Source of the DNA: Desulfobulbaceae bacterium | GTDB lineage: Bacteria; Desulfobacterota; Desulfobulbia; Desulfobulbales; Desulfurivibrionaceae | Direction: 5' to 3' | Length of the DNA: 29,330 bases | Assembly (NCBI GenBank): GCA_003517965.1 | Contig: DOZO01000064.1 | Span: 1 to 29,330 of the forward strand | Part shown: positions 14,096-24,170 of the stretch, piece after piece | Layout: each line of letters opens with the position of its first letter | Position numbering within the stretch: position 1 is the first letter of the stretch | Translations under genes and position numbers: made by a program | The notes under the pieces: model-generated | Databases searched by the model: none | What the model saw: only the letters and a program-made list of their open reading frames with translations | What the model was told of the DNA's origin: nothing

Positions 14096-15844
14096 TCAGG
14101 CTGTCAATTTTTCTCCAAGCCCCGAGGCCCGCTCAACCCTTCTGCCTACCGCCGCCTCAATTTCCTGGGGGCGACCAACCAAGGCGACTTGCCGTCTGGC
14201 CCGACTGATTCCGGTATAAAGAAGCTCCCTGCTCAACAGGGCCGAATCCTCTCCGGGCAGGATCAAGGCAACTTGCTCAAATTCAGAGCCCTGACTCTTG
14301 TGGATGGTCATGGTAAAGGCCGTTTCATGGACAGGCAGTTGGCGTAAGGAATAGCTGCGAAGCCCATCCCTGCCTTGCGAAAAGAAAAAAGCCTTGAGCC
14401 CTTCGCCGTCTTCCCCAGGCCAAATAATACCGGTCTCACCGTTAAAAAGTCGCAACGGGTAAGAATTGGCCTGAATCAGCACCGGTCTTCCCTTGTACCA
14501 CAAGCCATTAGACTCAATCAGCCTGTGCAGGGTTAAAACCTTTTCCGTATACCTGTTCAGAGACGAGACCCCCATCGGCCCAAGCCGGTGGGCACAGAGC
14601 AGTCGAAACCGTTCAAACAACTCCAGGGCAGCAAAAGGGTCAGCAGCCTCCAGAAAAGGACGATATCCGGCCATAATCATCTCCGCCAGGGGATGAGCCG
14701 GATCGCTCTGCATAAGCGGAGGCAATAAATTAACCTCTGCCGATCCCTGCTGACAAAGAAAAGCCGCCTCCTCCGCCTTCCCAGCCTGTATTGCGGCGGC
14801 GAGTGCCCCGATCCCTTCATGCGAGGAATAACGAAAGCTTTCTCTGAGCCGGACAAGGCATCGGGCAAGGGGATTATCCTCAACCCCATCCGTGGCTGCA
14901 ACACAGATATCCCCCAGGATTGACCCTGCCTCCACCGAAGAAAGCTGGTCCGGGTCGCCAAGCAAAACAAGTCGTGCCGAAGGCGGCACCGCCGCAAAGA
15001 GCTTGGCCATAAGGGCCACGTCAATCATGGAGGCCTCATCGACCACCACAACCTCACAGGACAAGGGATTTTCCCGGTTATGGCGAAAGGTGGCAGGATT
15101 ATCCGTCCGGTAACCCAGAGCCCGATGAATGGTTGCCGCCTGGGTGGGCAGGGCCGCAATCAACTCTTGCGGCAAAGACAACTCCCCCTTTTTTTTCTGC
15201 AGGGACTCAGTAAGCCGGGCAGCGGCCTTGCCAGTAGGAGCAAGAAGCAGGATGCGCGGCGGCGGCTCTCCTGAGGCCTTGGCATAAAGCAAAAGCAGAG
15301 CCAGATATTTCGCGACCAAGGTGGTTTTGCCAGTGCCGGGCCCACCGGTGATCAGGCCAAGACGCTCCCTAAAAATTCCGGCGCAGGCCTCGCGCTGCCC
15401 GGCATCCTGCGCCGTGCCGGTAAAAAGCTGGGAGAGACAAGAGGCCATCAGGTCATCCCGCACCGTCACCTGTTTTGTCACCCTGTTGCGAATCTCTCGG
15501 GCCAACTCCTCTTCATAACGCCAGTAGCGTTGCAGGTACAGCCGCTCTCCTTCGAGCACCAGTGGGGCAAGATTACCCTCACGGCTCACCAGGGGGCTTT
15601 CCCGAAGCTCCGCGATCAATTCTTCTATCAAAGGCAGGGCGTCCGTTAAAAAAATATCCTCAGGCACCAGCCGTTTGAGCTCAAGACAGACATGGCCATT
15701 ACCCACCGCCTTGCGGGCAAGAGCGGCGAGGACAAGAATATGCGGGCCAGTGGCGGGGGCAAGACGCTGGAGGGCTCTGACAAAATAGCGGTCAAACTGA
15801 TCCAGCCTCCCGCCAGCAATGAGCTGTTCAATCTCTCTGATCAT
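14096..15844 (-). CDS. recD: Exodeoxyribonuclease V alpha subunit RecD
   Basis: A 582-aa SF1B helicase, slightly shorter than the E. coli protein (about 608). Walker A is GGPGTGKT at 167-174, Walker B-like VVVDEASMID lies about residue 270, and the C-terminal TIHKSQGSEF motif is intact. RecD is the fast 5'-3' helicase that also suppresses RecA loading until Chi. The ATG overlaps the recB stop (ATGA), so the three subunits are co-translated in the order recC-recB-recD. The first 120 residues are the non-motor N-terminal domain that contacts RecC. Confidence 0.96.
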   Translation of the reverse strand: MIREIEQLIAGGRLDQFDRYFVRALQRLAPATGPHILVLAALARKAVGNGHVCLELKRLVPEDIFLTDALPLIEELIAELRESPLVSREGNLAPLVLEGERLYLQRYWRYEEELAREIRNRVTKQVTVRDDLMASCLSQLFTGTAQDAGQREACAGIFRERLGLITGGPGTGKTTLVAKYLALLLLYAKASGEPPPRILLLAPTGKAAARLTESLQKKKGELSLPQELIAALPTQAATIHRALGYRTDNPATFRHNRENPLSCEVVVVDEASMIDVALMAKLFAAVPPSARLVLLGDPDQLSSVEAGSILGDICVAATDGVEDNPLARCLVRLRESFRYSSHEGIGALAAAIQAGKAEEAAFLCQQGSAEVNLLPPLMQSDPAHPLAEMIMAGYRPFLEAADPFAALELFERFRLLCAHRLGPMGVSSLNRYTEKVLTLHRLIESNGLWYKGRPVLIQANSYPLRLFNGETGIIWPGEDGEGLKAFFFSQGRDGLRSYSLRQLPVHETAFTMTIHKSQGSEFEQVALILPGEDSALLSRELLYTGISRARRQVALVGRPQEIEAAVGRRVERASGLGEKLTA

Positions 15845-18800
15845 GCTCCGCCCTCCCCTGCCAGACTCTGGAAGATCCCCGAGAGCTGTTCAATGCGGGC
15901 CAAGGGCGGCAAGTCGGCGAACACCCCGAATTCCGGCCCGGAGTCTGGATGCATCCCCTTCATAAATAAATAAAAAACTCCGCCGAAATCACGCTCATAC
16001 TCATAGCCAGGCAGACGACAGGTCAGATACCGATGCAGGGCCACGGTGTAGATGTGGTATTGCAGGAAATAGTGATGCCCAGCCATGGCCGCAGGCAGTT
16101 TATTCCGGGTATAATCCTCCCTGCTGTCACCAAGATGATTGCTCTTATAATCAAACAAATACCATTTACCCCCACAAACGCAGACCAGATCGATAAAGCC
16201 CTTAAGAAAACCACGGAGAGGGATAAAACGCAAGAAGCGCAAGGCCTCGGCATACCCTAAAGGAATCCCCAGAGGATGGTCAATAAACGGCCTGGCCAGA
16301 AGTTCGGCGGACAGGCTGGCATCCTCGCCCAAACCTGCGCCCAGCGGAAAGGTAAAGGGCATTTCGTTGAGGCGCTGGGTGTTGCCGATATCTCCCAGAC
16401 AAAAGGGCTCAGTTGCACGCAACGGGGTTTTGAAAACCTCGGCGAATGCCCGGCAGACAGGGGCAAGCCACAGCTCCGCATATCCATAAAAACGCAGTTG
16501 CTCTCGCACCTGCTCCCGCAACTGCGTGGGGTTCTCCTGCGGAAAAGATGCTTTTTCAAAAATCGTATGGAAAAAATTGCCAGCCAGCGGGCCTTTGGGA
16601 AACTGGGCCAGAGGAATCAAAGAGGCGGAAGGAGTCGGCATCAACATTTCCGAAGGCCCTGCTTCTTCCTCCAAACCTGCGCCCTCGACTTCCGGCTCCC
16701 GCTCTCCAGGGTCATGGCCGCTCTGGGCTATGAGGTGCGAAAAACTACCGATCCGCCAGACCTGGGCAAGCTTGCGCATTGGGGTACGACAGACCAGAGG
16801 CACTGGGGCAATCAGCCTGGTCGCTTCACCAGTCGAGCCCGGAACCATCTGCACCTGGCGAACCTGCCAGCCTTCGCCTGCACTGGCGCGATCCATAAGC
16901 CGATCCAGCAACTCCTGAGCAGTGCATCCCTTGAGATCCAGAGGCAACGCCTCCGGGTTGCCTGGCTCTCCGGCACTGGCCTGATCTCCATGCAGGAGCC
17001 AGGCCAGGGCGCTGGCATCATACCCGTAGACCGGTGCCCAAAAAACAAAACAGCCATGCCGGGCACGGGTCAGGGCCACATAGGCCAGCCGGAGCTCTTC
17101 GGCAAAACGCTCGCCAGCAGCCAGAGACCGGGCCTGCTCATCGGGGAAAAGGACGATTTTCCCCTGCCAATCGTCCTCTGGATCATGGAGGCTGACAAAG
17201 GGCTGCTTGCCGGCACCTCCGCCGCCCATAAAGAGGTAAGGACAATAAACAAGAGGATACTCAAGCCCCTTGCTCCTATGAATAGTAACCAACTGCACGG
17301 CATCCTCATCGCTTTCCAGACGCAGTTCGGCCTCTTCCCCGCTCTCGTTTGCGGCAAGGGTCTGACTCAACCAGTCCACAAGCATGACCGGGCTTAAATG
17401 ATTCCGGCTCTCTGCCTCCTGGAGCAGTTCGGCAAGATGACGCAGATTGGTCAGGCGACGCTCTCCGTCTACCAGCAACAACAACAACCGCCCGGCAACA
17501 CCATGCTCCTGCCAGGCGGCCATCAGCATCCGCATGACCCCGTTTTTCTCCCAGCGTCCCTGCCAGAAAGCAAACTGCCCCATAAGTCCATGCAGCTCAG
17601 CTTCCATCTGGTTGAGCCGTTCAAGATCCTGGGCGGTAAAGCCGAGCATCTCAGTGGCCAGTGCCTTGCGGAGCAATTGCTCGTTGCCCGGCTCAGCCAC
17701 TGCGGCAAGAAGCCTTAAGACTTCTTGCGCTTCGGGACTGGCCCAGACACTGGCCTTGCTTTGCAGCACGGCATTGATGCCTCGCCCCCGCAAGGCGGCC
17801 TGGATCTCCGCCGCCTGGGTATTGGTGCGGACCAGCACGGCAATATCCCCGGCCCGCACCGCCCGATTACCGATCTTCCCATCCCCGGATAGCAACCCGA
17901 CGATATCTCCAGCCACCAGATCAGGGATCAGGGGAAGAAGCTGATTTTTGACCAGGCGCCCACCCTTGCTTGGGCAAAGACCTTCGGGCAGGGTGAGAAA
18001 CTGCAAGGGCTCTGAACCAAGGCTCGGGGAATGCCAGAGATCTTCCGCATCAGGACGCGCGGCAACCAGAGCGTAGCCAATGCGGGAATCAACAAATGGC
18101 TGGGCCAGCGCACCGTACAGGCTGTTCAGCGCCGCCACCATTTTTCGATCAGCCCGCCAGTTGGTGCCCATGGTGTGTTTTTCTGATTCCGCCTGACCGG
18201 CAGCCTCAAGATAGGCATAGATATCCGCGCCCCGAAAGGCATAGATGGCCTGTTTGGGATCGCCGATCAGAAAAAGGGCTTCGTCACCGTCTCCCCGATA
18301 GATGGTCCGGAAGATACGATACTGAATCGGATCGGTATCCTGAAACTCATCAATAAGCGCCACCGGAAACCGGTTCCGAATCCGCTGGGCAAACTGCTCC
18401 CCCGTCCCCTTGCCGCCCTGCAAGGCTCGATCCAAACCGGTGAGGAGTTCATCAAAGGACTGCTGTTGCCCAGCCAGCAGACGCTTGGGCAATTCACCCC
18501 GGATAGCGCGCGCGGCCCCGGCGAGAAACAGTGCCTGGCCACGTTTGGCCAGGGCCTCAGCCGTAGCAACCAAGGCACCCCAAGGCCTGAAAAATGGATT
18601 ATCTTGCCGCACCCCTTTTTTCAGGGCCGTTGCCGTAAACACCTTGCCATCCGGCTGGAAAATGTTATCTGCGGCAAGCAGTTCCGCTTGTCCGGGCAAG
18701 GCAAATGCCCGAGGTTCTGTCTGGACAAAAAAATCAGCAAGCCGAGTCAACAGGCCTTGAGCCAACTGTTTTTTAAAGGAAGCTGTCAGCCCCTCCGCCT

Positions 18801-19512
18801 GGGTAAAATATTGCGCAAGTGCTTCGCGCTGCTCCTGCCAGCAAGCCCTGGCCTCGGCATAGAGTCGACAGTATTCCACCATCAGGTCAGGAATCTCTGC
18901 TGCCGCCGAAATCTCCCCGACAATGGCAAAATCGCCATGCCGAATCGCCTCCTGGGTCAAGGCACGCAAGTGGACGGGCGAAACACCTTGGCGAATCAGA
19001 CTCGCCAGCCGGTAATCAAGAGCGTAAAAAAATCCGCTCCAGTAATCATCGCTGATCTCCCGCACCAGGGTCTCGGTCGCGCCAGTGAGCTCCAGATCAA
19101 AGAGCAACCCCGTTTCCAGGGCATGCTGCTGTAAAACCCGATGGGCAAAGCCGTGAATGGTAGAAACCGCGGCCTTATCAATATCGCTGATGGCCCGGGC
19201 AAGCAAACGACGGTCTGCCTCCAGATCAAGGCTGCGCGCAATAAGTTGGCATAAAAATGGATCATCCCCGCCGTGCTGATCCTGAAAGGCCTGCGTCGCT
19301 AAGCGCAACCGCGTGCGGATCCGTTCATGCAACTCAGCAGTAGCCGCCTCAGTGAAGGTGACCACCAGAATCTGCTCTACGGTCAAACGCCTCTCCAGCA
19401 AGAGGCGCAGATAAAGCGAGGTGATGGAATAGGTCTTGCCCGTACCGGCGCTGGCCTCAATAAGCTGCACCCCAACACTATCTACCATAAACGGATCAAA
19501 TACCCGGCTCAT
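15841..19512 (-). CDS. recB: Exodeoxyribonuclease V beta subunit RecB
   Basis: A 1223-aa UvrD-type helicase-nuclease. Walker A ASAGTGKT is at 20-27; ALIDEFQDTDPIQ is helicase motif II, and TIHRSKGLEYPLVY motif V. The C-terminal RecB nuclease has FIDLV near 1107 and FDYKSN near 1120, with the D...D-x-K metal residues intact. It unwinds 3'-5' and cuts DNA for RecBCD recombination and foreign-DNA degradation. I start at ATG 19512 because it overlaps the recC stop (ATGA) and begins just before the helicase; the open frame extends 43 codons upstream into recC without family features. Length fits RecB. Confidence 0.96.
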   Translation of the reverse strand: MSRVFDPFMVDSVGVQLIEASAGTGKTYSITSLYLRLLLERRLTVEQILVVTFTEAATAELHERIRTRLRLATQAFQDQHGGDDPFLCQLIARSLDLEADRRLLARAISDIDKAAVSTIHGFAHRVLQQHALETGLLFDLELTGATETLVREISDDYWSGFFYALDYRLASLIRQGVSPVHLRALTQEAIRHGDFAIVGEISAAAEIPDLMVEYCRLYAEARACWQEQREALAQYFTQAEGLTASFKKQLAQGLLTRLADFFVQTEPRAFALPGQAELLAADNIFQPDGKVFTATALKKGVRQDNPFFRPWGALVATAEALAKRGQALFLAGAARAIRGELPKRLLAGQQQSFDELLTGLDRALQGGKGTGEQFAQRIRNRFPVALIDEFQDTDPIQYRIFRTIYRGDGDEALFLIGDPKQAIYAFRGADIYAYLEAAGQAESEKHTMGTNWRADRKMVAALNSLYGALAQPFVDSRIGYALVAARPDAEDLWHSPSLGSEPLQFLTLPEGLCPSKGGRLVKNQLLPLIPDLVAGDIVGLLSGDGKIGNRAVRAGDIAVLVRTNTQAAEIQAALRGRGINAVLQSKASVWASPEAQEVLRLLAAVAEPGNEQLLRKALATEMLGFTAQDLERLNQMEAELHGLMGQFAFWQGRWEKNGVMRMLMAAWQEHGVAGRLLLLLVDGERRLTNLRHLAELLQEAESRNHLSPVMLVDWLSQTLAANESGEEAELRLESDEDAVQLVTIHRSKGLEYPLVYCPYLFMGGGGAGKQPFVSLHDPEDDWQGKIVLFPDEQARSLAAGERFAEELRLAYVALTRARHGCFVFWAPVYGYDASALAWLLHGDQASAGEPGNPEALPLDLKGCTAQELLDRLMDRASAGEGWQVRQVQMVPGSTGEATRLIAPVPLVCRTPMRKLAQVWRIGSFSHLIAQSGHDPGEREPEVEGAGLEEEAGPSEMLMPTPSASLIPLAQFPKGPLAGNFFHTIFEKASFPQENPTQLREQVREQLRFYGYAELWLAPVCRAFAEVFKTPLRATEPFCLGDIGNTQRLNEMPFTFPLGAGLGEDASLSAELLARPFIDHPLGIPLGYAEALRFLRFIPLRGFLKGFIDLVCVCGGKWYLFDYKSNHLGDSREDYTRNKLPAAMAGHHYFLQYHIYTVALHRYLTCRLPGYEYERDFGGVFYLFMKGMHPDSGPEFGVFADLPPLARIEQLSGIFQSLAGEGGA

Positions 19513-22500
19513 AGTTCTTCCATCCGCTTGAGCATGGGGGTAAAAATGCGGGTGGCAAGCTCGGCAAAAACCGGGGACTTGTCTGCAGCATACCTGACGT
19601 AACTTGGGGAAACGGGAAGAGTATCGGCAAATAATTGGCAACAGTAAGGATCTTCTCCCTCCCCGGGGATAAAGTCATTGCCCAGGTACTCTCCCTCGGC
19701 TCTGGTAAAGGCGGTACTCAGCCGCTCCTGTTCGGTTCCCTTGCCTGCGTACATGGTGCGCGCAAAGGCTAAGGCACTTTTAGGAAAAAATGGCAGCGGC
19801 GCACTTAAACCGCCTGCGAACAGGCTGGCCAAATCAAGCAATATATTGGTGGCCTCTGGCACCGGAGACAGGCGAAAAACTTGGGCGGAACCCTTATCGC
19901 TGCCTCTGCCGATCACGATGGTTTCACAACACTGATCCGCGGGAGCGACGGCCGAGAGGAATAGATGCTCAAGCCAGACCGGCAGAAGTATCCGGCCATG
20001 GAGCAAGCTGTTTGTCCAGTACAAATGCCCATTGGGGTATCTATCGCTCAACTCGCCATGCAGGGTAATCTCGGGAGAAAGCATTATTTCCCGGCGCAAA
20101 GGCGGCAGCTCTGTATCGTCCCCCCCTGGCCCATACTTGAAAAGCTGTTCCACGATGGGCCGCACCGTCTCCCTGATTTCGGCAAAAACCGCTTGCGCTC
20201 CCTGACCCAGAGGAACCCGCCCAGCCCCCCGCCAACGGGCCAACAGGATTTCCGGCCTTGATAGACCTTCTCCTTTCATCGCCAGAAGATCACGGCTCAA
20301 TTGATATTTTTCAATAGTATCGAGATGGATGGGCTCACGATCCTGAAGCATCCGATTTTTGCCCTGCAAAAAAAGCCCAAGCCGATTTTCCAGAAACCAG
20401 CGCACTGGATGCGAAAAATAACGAGACAGATCCACAAGAGAAACCGAAGCGAGACTCAAGGTTAGAGACGGCAAAGTCTCTGACAAAAACGCCTGCCGAG
20501 CGCGCAGTCCTGTCTGTTTTGCCTGGGCTGCTCGACAGTATTCTGCGGCAAAACTGAACAACCTATCATCCGATCCAGAAAAATACTTCTCACTGAAAGG
20601 CTGAAGAGGATGCCGGGTCACGAGGCGATCCAGCATTTTTTCCCGTCGTTTGGCAAAACAGGCGGCCTGATCTAAGGAAGATGACTCAAGAAAGAAACTC
20701 TCTGTCAGGCTATCCACCAGCTCTTCAACCACCACGGCTGGAGGAAGCTCTTTACCGTCCCGCAGGGTATTACCCAGATAAAAAACCAGAAATTTGCTAC
20801 GGGCGGCAAGCAAGGCTTCAAGAAAGACATACCGATCATCATTGCGTTTAGCCCGATCGCCCCTCTGGGGATAACGAGCAAGCAAATCAAAACTCTGCGG
20901 ATGCTCCATCCGGGGGAAATCCCCATCATTCATCCCGAGCAGACAGATAACCTTGAAGGGGATCGAACGCATGGGCAGCATGCCGCAAAAGGTAAGGCCG
21001 CCTTCCAGAAAACCCTGGGCCGTTGCCTGGCCGGACAGCTTCTCCTGAAGCAAAATACTTAGCCCCTTCAGATCAAGGTGCTGGCTGAACCCGGCATCCT
21101 GTGCCTCAAGGGTTATTTGGGCGAGGCCATCACGGATCTTCTGCAACTGCCAGGCCTGGGGGGAATCCTCAAGAAAAATGGTCTGGAGCAGCTCGTTTAT
21201 AACCCTCTGCCAATCTGGCAACTCCCAAGAGGCAGACAGTTTCTCTGCCTCCGCGAAAACGGTTTCGCAAAAATGGATAAAACGACCAGCAAGCTCTGCA
21301 CTCTGGCCTTCGAGCTCATCATAAGGCAGAACCTCGCCCAGAAAAGCGCCCTCAGCTTGGACGGCATAGCCAAGCACCAAGCGATCAAAGCCGAACCGCC
21401 AGGTGTTCTGCCGCTCTTTCGGCTGTTGCTGCGCCTCCCGATGCGACTCGTCAATCCCCCACCTGATCCCGGTCTTTTCCACCCAGAGCCTGATGCGTGG
21501 CAGGTCATCGGAGGTTATGCCAAAATTAAGGTGGATGGTCTCGCAGGCCAATACCTCCAGCACCTCAGAAGCCGACATTCTGCCTGTAGCCAGCTGCAGA
21601 AAACGAAAAAAAACCTCAATAAGCTGAGCCTCATTCAATAGAGACCGATCCGCGATCCGAAAGGGAATAAAGCGTTTGTTCTCCGGAGAAAGTCCGAAGA
21701 CCGCCTCGATGAGCGGGGCATACGCTGAAACCTCGGGCAGCATAACCACAATCTCGCGGGGGGCAAGAGCGGGATCATCCTGGAGCAAGGCCAGTAATTG
21801 ATCCTGCAAGACCTCAACCTCACGAAGACGGCTATGGCAGGCATGAATGCGAAGAGAGGCATCATCTTTAGCCAAAATCAAGGGAGCGGCGTTGCCGCCT
21901 GTCGGGCAGCGATGGTTCAGATACAGGATATCGTTTTGCAGCACTTCCAGCATGTTCTGCGGCGCGGCATGGGCGGTGTATTCTTCTCCCGCCTCGACAT
22001 AGAGCACCTCATTTTCAAGAACCTCCTGAAAATCACGGGCCATGGCCCCCATGGAGGCAAGAAGCGGGTGGCCGACCTCCAGATACAAGTCTGCCTCATC
22101 CAGGCCGGAAGGCAAACGAGCCAGAGCGCGATGCGCCTCAGCCTGCGAACGAATGTCCGCGAAATAGCCTTCTGCCGGGGAAAAAAGATGGAAATGCACC
22201 GGCAGAATCTGCGCCAGTTCACCCATGATGCCGAGATAGACCCCAGGCAGAGTATCGATGCCAAAAAGGGAAACCCGGGCAGGCAAGAAATGCGGATAGG
22301 GAATCACCCCCGCTGCCAGCGCTTGTCTGGCTCGCAGCATGAGCCGGGCCGGAGAACAGCAACCCAGATGCTGTACCAGCAAGCGCCAGAGCTTGGGCTG
22401 CCAGAGATCTTTCGGCAGGTCATGAGCAAAGGCCCGGTTCTCACCTGCCTCCCAGGCAAGGATCATTTCGGGCCGGTATACCGCATATTGATCAAAAAGA

Positions 22501-22919
22501 TAGGCGATCTGCCTGGCAAGCTGGAGTTTCTTGCTCAACGGGCCATCAACAAGGTAGGAGATCAGGGGGGAAAAATCAGGGTCGTGGCGGCAGTCATCCA
22601 GCAGGGCAGAGATCACAAAGGCAAGCCGTTCCCTGCTATACCTCTGCGCCCCATCTCCTTCTTCTCCAAGGGTGGCCCGCAGGACGCGCTGGATAAACTG
22701 CCGAGGATGGGGAAAATCAGGATTGGCCCATACCCCGAACCTGTCGGAAAGCTGCATGGCAAGCCAGGTGGCCATTCCCTTACTTTGCACAATAATACAT
22801 TCGGAGGCAAGCGGCGAAGCAAGCGGCTGGCGCAAAACATCCGCCAACGAACCCAGCAGTGTTTCAACCCTGTTAGCCCGATAGATATGCATGACGCTCT
22901 TCATGTCCGTATCCGGCAT
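19509..22919 (-). CDS. recC: Exodeoxyribonuclease V gamma subunit RecC
   Basis: A 1136-aa RecC, close to the E. coli length (about 1122). The N-terminus HIYRANRVETLLGSLADVL, IVQSKGMATWLAMQLSDRFG and NPDFPHPRQFI is the family pattern; later LLGMNDGDFPRMEHPQSFDLL is highly conserved. RecC has inactivated helicase and nuclease folds, splits the duplex and reads Chi. The Chi octamer used by this lineage cannot be deduced here. ATG 22919 is the longest start; ATG 22904 and ATG 22892 (MHIYRANR) are alternatives, the last aligning best with known RecC starts. None has a strong ribosome site. The gene begins 53 bases after the cheV stop. Confidence 0.95.
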   Translation of the reverse strand: MPDTDMKSVMHIYRANRVETLLGSLADVLRQPLASPLASECIIVQSKGMATWLAMQLSDRFGVWANPDFPHPRQFIQRVLRATLGEEGDGAQRYSRERLAFVISALLDDCRHDPDFSPLISYLVDGPLSKKLQLARQIAYLFDQYAVYRPEMILAWEAGENRAFAHDLPKDLWQPKLWRLLVQHLGCCSPARLMLRARQALAAGVIPYPHFLPARVSLFGIDTLPGVYLGIMGELAQILPVHFHLFSPAEGYFADIRSQAEAHRALARLPSGLDEADLYLEVGHPLLASMGAMARDFQEVLENEVLYVEAGEEYTAHAAPQNMLEVLQNDILYLNHRCPTGGNAAPLILAKDDASLRIHACHSRLREVEVLQDQLLALLQDDPALAPREIVVMLPEVSAYAPLIEAVFGLSPENKRFIPFRIADRSLLNEAQLIEVFFRFLQLATGRMSASEVLEVLACETIHLNFGITSDDLPRIRLWVEKTGIRWGIDESHREAQQQPKERQNTWRFGFDRLVLGYAVQAEGAFLGEVLPYDELEGQSAELAGRFIHFCETVFAEAEKLSASWELPDWQRVINELLQTIFLEDSPQAWQLQKIRDGLAQITLEAQDAGFSQHLDLKGLSILLQEKLSGQATAQGFLEGGLTFCGMLPMRSIPFKVICLLGMNDGDFPRMEHPQSFDLLARYPQRGDRAKRNDDRYVFLEALLAARSKFLVFYLGNTLRDGKELPPAVVVEELVDSLTESFFLESSSLDQAACFAKRREKMLDRLVTRHPLQPFSEKYFSGSDDRLFSFAAEYCRAAQAKQTGLRARQAFLSETLPSLTLSLASVSLVDLSRYFSHPVRWFLENRLGLFLQGKNRMLQDREPIHLDTIEKYQLSRDLLAMKGEGLSRPEILLARWRGAGRVPLGQGAQAVFAEIRETVRPIVEQLFKYGPGGDDTELPPLRREIMLSPEITLHGELSDRYPNGHLYWTNSLLHGRILLPVWLEHLFLSAVAPADQCCETIVIGRGSDKGSAQVFRLSPVPEATNILLDLASLFAGGLSAPLPFFPKSALAFARTMYAGKGTEQERLSTAFTRAEGEYLGNDFIPGEGEDPYCCQLFADTLPVSPSYVRYAADKSPVFAELATRIFTPMLKRMEEL

Positions 22920-22972
22920 TATGCAAAAAAACTGCGACAGCTAAGAAAAACCGGCATACACGAAATCGCAAC

Positions 22973-23941
22973 TCAGGTGGTCAAGTTGTGGAGACAGGCC
23001 TGCAACCTGGTGACAAGCTGGCCAAGTTCTGGCTTGGCAATCTGATCGTCAGCCCCCACGGCGTCCCCTTTATGGCGGGCCAAATCATTGACTAATGAAG
23101 AAAAAAGCATAACCGGAATGCCTGCGTACCCCTCATTTTCCTTGATCCGTTTACAAAGATTATGCCCATCCATCCGCGGCATTTCAATATCACTGACCAC
23201 AGCCAACACCTCGTCATGCACAGTGCCATTGATTCGCAGTTTCTCCAGATATTCCCAGGCATCCTGCCCGTCCGCGTGAGAGACCACCCGATACCCTGCC
23301 TTTTCCAAAGTTTTTCTGATCTGATCCTGAATAATCCGTGAATCATCGGCAATAACCACGGCCTTATCGGCCTGGTCAGCGACAGGACGTTCCGTAATGG
23401 CATGAGCTTCAGAATCAATAACCATACTGGGATCTATCGTGGCGATTATGCTCTCAAAATCAACCATTTGAATGATGTTGCCATCTACAAGGCACACTCC
23501 TGTGAGACTGCTATAACGAGAAATAATTGCCGGAGGCGGCAGAATCTTCGTCCAGCTGACCCGATAAACCTTATCAACCCCGTGAGCGATAAAACCAAAA
23601 AACTTACCATTGATCTCAGTGACCAAAACCACCCATTTGGCTTTTGCCTCAGGAGAACTATCTGGCTCATAGCCAAACCATTCGCACAGATCGATCAGAG
23701 GGATAGTCCTGTCCCGTAACAGGAAAATACCCTTCATGGACGCCACACTTTCTGGAATTTCAGTCAAGGTTTCAGGCATGGCTACCAGCTCTCGCACTTT
23801 AGCGGCATTGATACCATAAGCCGTTCTGCTGATGGCGCCGGTGGTCTGATCATGCCACTGGAGAAAAAGGGTGATAATCTCAAGTTCATTTGTCCCGGAT
23901 TGCAAAAGAATGTCTGTCTTGTAACCAGTAGCTTGGCTCAT
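22973..23941 (-). CDS. cheV: Chemotaxis coupling protein CheV (CheW plus receiver)
   Basis: A 322-aa two-domain protein. Residues about 17-175 form a CheW-like adaptor (ITLFLQW, YGINAAKVRELV, MKGIFLLRDRTIPLIDLCEWFG). Residues 193-318 form a response-regulator receiver: acidic pair D199/D200, phospho-acceptor D251 (VVSDIEMPRMDG), S281 and K303. CheV couples chemoreceptors to CheA and tunes adaptation through phosphorylation. No other chemotaxis gene is in the window. GGAGA seven bases before the ATG at 23941 supports the start. It sits upstream of recC in the same orientation, so it may share a transcript with recCBD. Confidence 0.95.
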   Translation of the reverse strand: MSQATGYKTDILLQSGTNELEIITLFLQWHDQTTGAISRTAYGINAAKVRELVAMPETLTEIPESVASMKGIFLLRDRTIPLIDLCEWFGYEPDSSPEAKAKWVVLVTEINGKFFGFIAHGVDKVYRVSWTKILPPPAIISRYSSLTGVCLVDGNIIQMVDFESIIATIDPSMVIDSEAHAITERPVADQADKAVVIADDSRIIQDQIRKTLEKAGYRVVSHADGQDAWEYLEKLRINGTVHDEVLAVVSDIEMPRMDGHNLCKRIKENEGYAGIPVMLFSSLVNDLARHKGDAVGADDQIAKPELGQLVTRLQACLHNLTT

Positions 23942-23993
23942 ATTAAAGTCTCCATTGGGTCAGGAATGCGTAAGATTAAAAATATCACTTACA

Positions 23994-24023
23994 ATTATAG
24001 GAAAGCTGGAAATTACTCAACAA
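23994..24023 (-). promoter_or_regulatory. Candidate sigma70 promoter for cheV
   Basis: On the minus strand, a perfect TATAAT (23999-23994) with TTGTTG (24023-24018) 18 bases upstream, or TTGAGT (24020-24015) 15 bases upstream. It lies about 55 bases before the cheV ATG and back to back with the secDF promoter. Confidence 0.6.
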
Positions 24024-24056
24024 AATAATCATTGCGCCAGAGGACCTTTTTGCAAT

Positions 24057-24084
24057 TTGACTTCTGACAAAAGAGGAGTATAAT
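24057..24084 (+). promoter_or_regulatory. Strong sigma70 promoter for the secDF operon
   Basis: TTGACT (24057-24062), a 16-base spacer and a perfect TATAAT (24079-24084), giving a leader of about 80 bases before the secDF ATG at 24171. Confidence 0.75.
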
Positions 24085-24170
24085 CCCGCACCTAATCATG
24101 GCGGCCTAAATCCTGGTTCAATCAGCCTGCATAAAGAGCTGTCACAAATAACCCGCATCATGGAGTGCCT

